The position numbers and the translations under genes are program-made. The notes beneath the pieces were generated by a model that did no database searches, had not been told where the DNA came from, and saw only the letters and a program-made list of their open reading frames with translations. Positions 6,086 to 11,435 of a DNA stretch of 11,435 nucleotides are shown piece after piece. The DNA lies in the NCBI GenBank assembly GCA_021841985.1, contig JAKCCP010000359.1, positions 1-11,435 of the forward strand. Reading direction: 5' to 3'. How positions within the stretch are numbered: the stretch's first letter is position 1; every line of letters begins with the position of its first letter. Source of the DNA: Pseudomonadota bacterium (GTDB taxonomy: Bacteria; Pseudomonadota; Alphaproteobacteria; Acetobacterales; Acetobacteraceae).

Positions 6086-7477
6086 ATGACCGGACCGCTG
6101 ATCGGCCGCACCATCCGGCGCCTGCGCCAGGACCATGGGCTGACGCAACAAGCGCTCGCCGCCCGGCTCGGCATTTCGGCGAGCTATCTCAACCTGATCG
6201 AGCACGACCAGCGCAGCGTCACCGCCGGGCTCCTGATCAAGCTCGCGGAGACCTTCCGCGTCGAACTCGCCGAGCTTTCCGGCGCCCAGGAGCGGCAATT
6301 GGAGGTCGGGCTGCGCGAGGTCTTCGCCGACCCGCTGCTCGGCGCCGAGGCCGTCGCCGAGGCCGAGGTGGAAGCGCTCGCCGCGAGCGCCCCCAACGCC
6401 GCGCGCGCGGTGCTCGCGCTCTATCGCGCCTGGCGGGTCGCGCGTGAGGATGCGAGCGGCATCGCGCTTCCCTCGGGGCGGCGGATCCTGCTGCCCAACG
6501 AGGAGGCGCGGGACGTTTTCGACGACCACGCCAATTATTTCCCGGCCCTGGAGGCGGCGGCGGAAGCGATCGCCGGCGAACTCGACGCCGCGCCGGCCGA
6601 GCGCAACCACGCCATCGCCGAGCGCCTGCGCCGCCACCATGGCATCGCCGTCGTGGTGCGGGCGCTGGAGGGGTTGCGCGCCTATGACGCCGAGGCGCGC
6701 CGGCTGGCGCTCTCGGAATCGCTGCCGCGCGAAAGCCGCGGCTTTCACATGGCGTTCCAGCTCGCGCTTCTGGAGGCCGCGGACGCGGTGGAAAAAGTGC
6801 TCGCCGAGGTCAAGCCCTCGACGCCCGAGGCGGTGGCGCTCATCCGGATCGGGCTTTTGAACTACACCGCCGGCGCGCTCCTCATGCCCTACGACCCCTA
6901 TCGCGAGGCCGCCGCCAGCCTGCGCCACGATATGGAGGCGCTGGCGGCGCGCTTCGGCGTGTCCTTCGAGCAGGCCTGCCAGCGGCTTTCCACGCTCCAG
7001 CGCCCCGGCGCGCGCGGCGTGCCGTTCTTTTTTCTGCGCGTCGATCCCGCCGGCAATGTCTCGAAACGGTTTTCCGCCGCCGGATTTCCCTTCGCGCGCT
7101 ATGGCGGCTCCTGTCCGCGCTGGGTGGTGCATACCGCCTTCGCGAGCCCCGGCGCGGTCCGGGTGCAGGTCGCGGAACTGCCCGATGGCACGCGCTTTCT
7201 GTGCTTCGCCCGCACCGTCACCGGTGTTGCCGCGCGCTGGGGCGAGCCGCCGCCGGTGCATGTCGTCGCCATGGGCAGCCCGCTCACCTATGCCGCCGAT
7301 ATCGTCTATGCCGAGGGGCTGGATCTCGAGCGCGCGGCGGTCGGCATCGGGCTCTCCTGCCGGCTCTGCGAGCGCCCGGATTGCCGCTCACGCGCGTTTC
7401 CGCCGCTCGAGCACCGGCTCGCTTTCGACCCGCTGCGCCGGGGGGTCAGCCCTTATCCGTTCGAGGCCAAGCACTGA
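6086..7477 (+). CDS. ScfR/RamB-type short-chain fatty acyl transcriptional regulator
   Basis: A 463-residue DNA-binding regulator. Residues 6-64 are an XRE-type helix-turn-helix ([20 protein letters not shown], then [13 protein letters not shown]). The middle (about 150-290) resembles the IrrE-like zinc-peptidase fold, but the HExxH helix reads [12 protein letters not shown] at 220-231, lacking all metal ligands, so it is probably a sensor and not a protease. The C-terminal domain is the type found in the ScfR/RamB group, with GSCPRWVVH (341-349) and the cluster CRLCERPDC at 425-433. Family members control acetate, propionate or glyoxylate genes, and RamB represses acetate genes including isocitrate lyase in Corynebacterium. 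Divergent placement next to aceA, with repeats between, supports the same job here. Whether it activates or represses, and its ligand (perhaps an acyl-CoA), is unknown. ATG 6086 is the first start after the promoter. Confidence 0.88.
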   Translation: MTGPLIGRTIRRLRQDHGLTQQALAARLGISASYLNLIEHDQRSVTAGLLIKLAETFRVELAELSGAQERQLEVGLREVFADPLLGAEAVAEAEVEALAASAPNAARAVLALYRAWRVAREDASGIALPSGRRILLPNEEARDVFDDHANYFPALEAAAEAIAGELDAAPAERNHAIAERLRRHHGIAVVVRALEGLRAYDAEARRLALSESLPRESRGFHMAFQLALLEAADAVEKVLAEVKPSTPEAVALIRIGLLNYTAGALLMPYDPYREAAASLRHDMEALAARFGVSFEQACQRLSTLQRPGARGVPFFFLRVDPAGNVSKRFSAAGFPFARYGGSCPRWVVHTAFASPGAVRVQVAELPDGTRFLCFARTVTGVAARWGEPPPVHVVAMGSPLTYAADIVYAEGLDLERAAVGIGLSCRLCERPDCRSRAFPPLEHRLAFDPLRRGVSPYPFEAKH

Positions 7478-7495
7478 GGAAAAAGCCGAGGCGCG

Positions 7496-7571
7496 TGGTG
7501 GAGCTGAGGGGGATCGAACCCCTGACCTCCTCATTGCGAACGAGGCGCTCTCCCAGCTGAGCTACAGCCCC
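7496..7571 (-). tRNA. tRNA-Ala (anticodon CGC), CCA encoded
   Basis: On the minus strand a full 76-nt cloverleaf runs from GGGGCTG at 7571 to CAGCTCCACCA ending at 7496. The acceptor arms pair (GGGGCTG with CAGCTCC, one G-U). The D arm is GCTCAGCTGGGAGAGC, the anticodon stem-loop is CCTCG-TTCGCAA-TGAGG with CGC at 7536-7538, and the T arm is GGGGTTCGATCCCC. CGC reads the alanine codon GCG, which is common in this GC-rich DNA. It lies tail to tail with the regulator, whose stop is 18 bases away. A T5 run on the minus strand at 7480-7484 may help termination. Confidence 0.97.
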
Positions 7572-7591
7572 ACGGCCGCGACGGCGGCCGG

Positions 7592-7620
7592 ACAATGCCG
7601 ATCCCCCCCAGCGAAGTCAA
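7592..7620 (-). promoter_or_regulatory. likely promoter of tRNA-Ala
   Basis: On the minus strand TTGACT (7615-7620) is followed after 17 bases by CATTGT (7592-7597). The -35 is five of six to consensus and the -10 is weak. A start near 7585 would give a leader of about 14 bases before the mature tRNA end. It lies just past the katG stop, so the tRNA need not depend on katG transcription. Confidence 0.45.
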
Positions 7621-7657
7621 GCCGGGGCCGGCGAGGAAAGCAAAGGCGCGCGGGCGG

Positions 7658-9843
<2,186 letters not shown>

Positions 9844-9861
9844 ATGACGCATTCGCCCCTT

Positions 9862-9875
9862 CCCGCCCGGGCGGG
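9862..9875. promoter_or_regulatory. 14-bp GC palindrome in katG leader
   Basis: CCCGCCCGGGCGGG is a perfect palindrome 32 bases before the katG start, in the katG/aidB gap. Without a loop it is better suited to a protein site than to an RNA hairpin. Pure G/C composition makes chance occurrence plausible. Confidence 0.25.
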
Positions 9876-10006
9876 GCCGTCGTTGTCGCCTCACTCTGGC
9901 AGAGGCCGGGGGCCGCGATCCAATGAAAATTCTTGGCCAACGCCATCGACGCCGGCGATCACGCACGGGCGTTTCCTCCCGGCCGCGGTTTCGCTACCCT
10001 GGATCG

Positions 10007-10012
10007 CATAAT
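10007..10012 (+). promoter_or_regulatory. possible -10 element of aidB
   Basis: CATAAT matches the -10 consensus at five of six positions in the only AT-rich spot of the 5' gap, about 20 bases before the aidB ATG at 10033. No convincing -35 is spaced correctly, which would fit a regulated promoter but is not proof of one. Confidence 0.28.
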
Positions 10013-10032
10013 ATTCGGGGAAAAACCGTGCC

Positions 10033-11435
10033 ATGACCGCGCTTCGGCCCGTCGCTTCGCTCGACACGCATGAGGTTTTCAACCAGCCGCCGCCGCTTCT
10101 CGACGTCAATCTGTTTACCGGCGACCGCGCGCTCACCGAGGCGGTGACACGCGCCGGCGGCGGGCTTCACCACGAGAGGCTGGCAGCACTCGGGGCGCTG
10201 GCGGGCTCGGCCGAGATGATCGAATGCGGGATCGTCGCCGAGCGCAACCCGCCCGTTCTCGAAAATTTCGACCGCTTCGGCCGTCGCATCGACGAGGTCA
10301 CGTTTCACCCCGCCTATCATCAGTTGATGGCGCTCGGGCTCGAAAGCGGTTTCGCCAAGCTCGCCTGGGACGGGACGGAGGCGGGGCATGTCGCCCATGC
10401 CGCGATCCTCACTCTCACCGGCGCGATCGATCAGGGCACCAGTTGCCCGATGACCATGACCTACGCCGCCATGGCCGCCCTCCGCGCCGAGCCGTCGGTC
10501 GCGGCGGAATGGGCGCCGCGCATCCTCGCCGGGCGCTATGATCGCGCCTCGCGGCCGGCGGCGGAAAAAACCGGGGTCACCATCGGCATGGCGATGACCG
10601 AAAAACAGGGCGGCTCCGATATCCGCGCCAATACCACGACCGCCGAACCGACGGGCGAGGGAAACTGGTATCGCCTCACCGGGCATAAATGGTTCTGCTC
10701 GGCGCCGATGTGCGATGCCTTCCTCACCCTCGCCTATGCCAAAGCCGGCCTGACCTGCTTTCTCGTGCCGCGCTGGCTTCCCGATGGCGCCCGCAATGCC
10801 GGGTTCCGGGTTCTCCGTCTCAAGGACAAGCTCGGCGACCGTTCCAATGCCTCCTCGGAGATCGAATACCACGGCGCGCAGGCCCAGCGTGTCGGCGACG
10901 AGGGGCGCGGGGTCGCGACCATCCTCCGCATGGTCCAGCATACGCGGCTCGATTGCGTCATCGGCTCGGCGCAGCAGATGCGCGCGGCCCTCGCGCAGGC
11001 GCTCTGGCATTGCGCCCATCGCTCGGCCTTTCAGCGGCGGCTGATCGATCAGCCGGCGATGGCGGCGGTGCTGGCCGATCTCGCGGTCGAAAGCGAGGCC
11101 GCGACGGCGTTGGCGATGTGGCTCGCGCAAGCGGTCGGCGCCGAGGATCCGCTCGCCCGGCTCCTGCTCCCTTGCGCCAAATACTGGGTCTGCAAGCGTG
11201 CCCCCGGCTTCGTCGCCGAGGCGATGGAATGCCTCGGCGGCGGTGGCTATATCGAGGCCGGGCCGATGCCGCGCCTCTTCCGCCAATCGCCGCTGAACGC
11301 GATCTGGGAGGGGTCGGGCAATGTCATCGCCCTCGACGTTCTCCGCGCCATCGCCCGCGAGCCGGCGAGCGTTGCCGCCTTGCGGGAATTTCTCGCCGCA
11401 CCGCGCGGACGCGACCCGCTCTATGATTCCTGGAT
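10033..11435 (+). CDS. aidB: AidB-type acyl-CoA dehydrogenase, 3' end outside window
   Basis: AidB is a flavoprotein of the acyl-CoA dehydrogenase family tied to the response to DNA alkylation. In E. coli it binds DNA and shows weak isovaleryl-CoA dehydrogenase activity. The visible 467 codons (E. coli total 541) match AidB closely along the whole length: HEVFNQPPPL at the N-terminus, FHPAYHQLM, SCPMTMTYAA, GMAMTEKQGGSD (185-196), GHKWFCSAP, LKDKLGDRSNASSEIEY, CKRAPGFVAEAMECLGGGGY and IWEGSGN. Trp425, Glu426 and Arg438 correspond to Trp424, Glu425 and Arg437 of E. coli by alignment from memory. ATG 10033 is preferred because the AidB N-terminus begins there; its Shine-Dalgarno (GGGG, about 12 bases upstream) is poor. 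It is divergent from katG, pairing two damage-defence genes. No Ada gene is in view. Confidence 0.95.
   Translation, partial: MTALRPVASLDTHEVFNQPPPLLDVNLFTGDRALTEAVTRAGGGLHHERLAALGALAGSAEMIECGIVAERNPPVLENFDRFGRRIDEVTFHPAYHQLMALGLESGFAKLAWDGTEAGHVAHAAILTLTGAIDQGTSCPMTMTYAAMAALRAEPSVAAEWAPRILAGRYDRASRPAAEKTGVTIGMAMTEKQGGSDIRANTTTAEPTGEGNWYRLTGHKWFCSAPMCDAFLTLAYAKAGLTCFLVPRWLPDGARNAGFRVLRLKDKLGDRSNASSEIEYHGAQAQRVGDEGRGVATILRMVQHTRLDCVIGSAQQMRAALAQALWHCAHRSAFQRRLIDQPAMAAVLADLAVESEAATALAMWLAQAVGAEDPLARLLLPCAKYWVCKRAPGFVAEAMECLGGGGYIEAGPMPRLFRQSPLNAIWEGSGNVIALDVLRAIAREPASVAALREFLAAPRGRDPLYDSW

Noticed and set aside
5669..7261. 530-codon minus-strand frame crossing the regulator and the start of aceA
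   Set aside because: It covers two well-supported genes and their control region; composition is typical of antisense frames at high GC.
7496..7571. tRNA-Ala as integration site of a mobile element
   Set aside because: No second copy of the tRNA 3' end and no integrase are in the window.
9994..11286. 430-codon minus-strand frame over aidB
   Set aside because: The plus-strand frame matches AidB throughout, so this is a shadow.

Overview
The window is a compact, very GC-rich piece of bacterial chromosome. Gene order and protein families (fabZ-lpxA, a divergent isocitrate lyase and ScfR/RamB-like regulator pair, an MHYT/PAS/GGDEF/EAL protein) suggest an alphaproteobacterium, perhaps Rhodospirillales/Acetobacteraceae. 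That placement is inferred from protein recognition and composition, not from a marker gene. No insertion sequence, phage gene, CRISPR array or integration scar was seen.

Layout, left to right. (1) 1-1022: the end of fabZ overlaps lpxA by four bases; this is the tail of a lipid A/fatty-acid operon. The usual next gene is absent, and a hairpin follows. (2) 1062-1631, minus: a small exported cupin-like protein with a Tat-type leader. (3) 1868-4111, plus: a membrane-anchored c-di-GMP turnover protein with intact GGDEF and EAL motifs and a shortened MHYT sensor. Two short palindromes lie between genes 2 and 3. (4) 4112-4538: a gene-poor stretch with a strong plus-strand intrinsic terminator and a perfect 15-bp inverted repeat just past the end of aceA. 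(5) 4539-5930, minus: isocitrate lyase with an unusual His/Asp-rich C-terminal tail. (6) 6086-7477, plus, divergent: an ScfR/RamB-type regulator. The 155-bp gap holds a consensus-like promoter and paired direct repeats. (7) 7496-7571, minus: tRNA-Ala(CGC) with encoded CCA and its own likely promoter. (8) 7658-9829, minus: catalase-peroxidase katG. (9) 10033 to the window end, plus, divergent from katG: aidB, cut by the window edge.

The genes fall into outer-membrane biogenesis (fabZ, lpxA), c-di-GMP signalling, two-carbon metabolism through the glyoxylate shunt with its probable regulator, and oxidative/alkylation stress (katG/aidB). No previously undescribed multigene system is visible. The points worth a second look are local: the His-rich tail of isocitrate lyase, the eroded MHYT sensor, the operator-like repeats in three divergent gaps, a possible near-leaderless regulator transcript, and the 15-bp inverted repeat after aceA.
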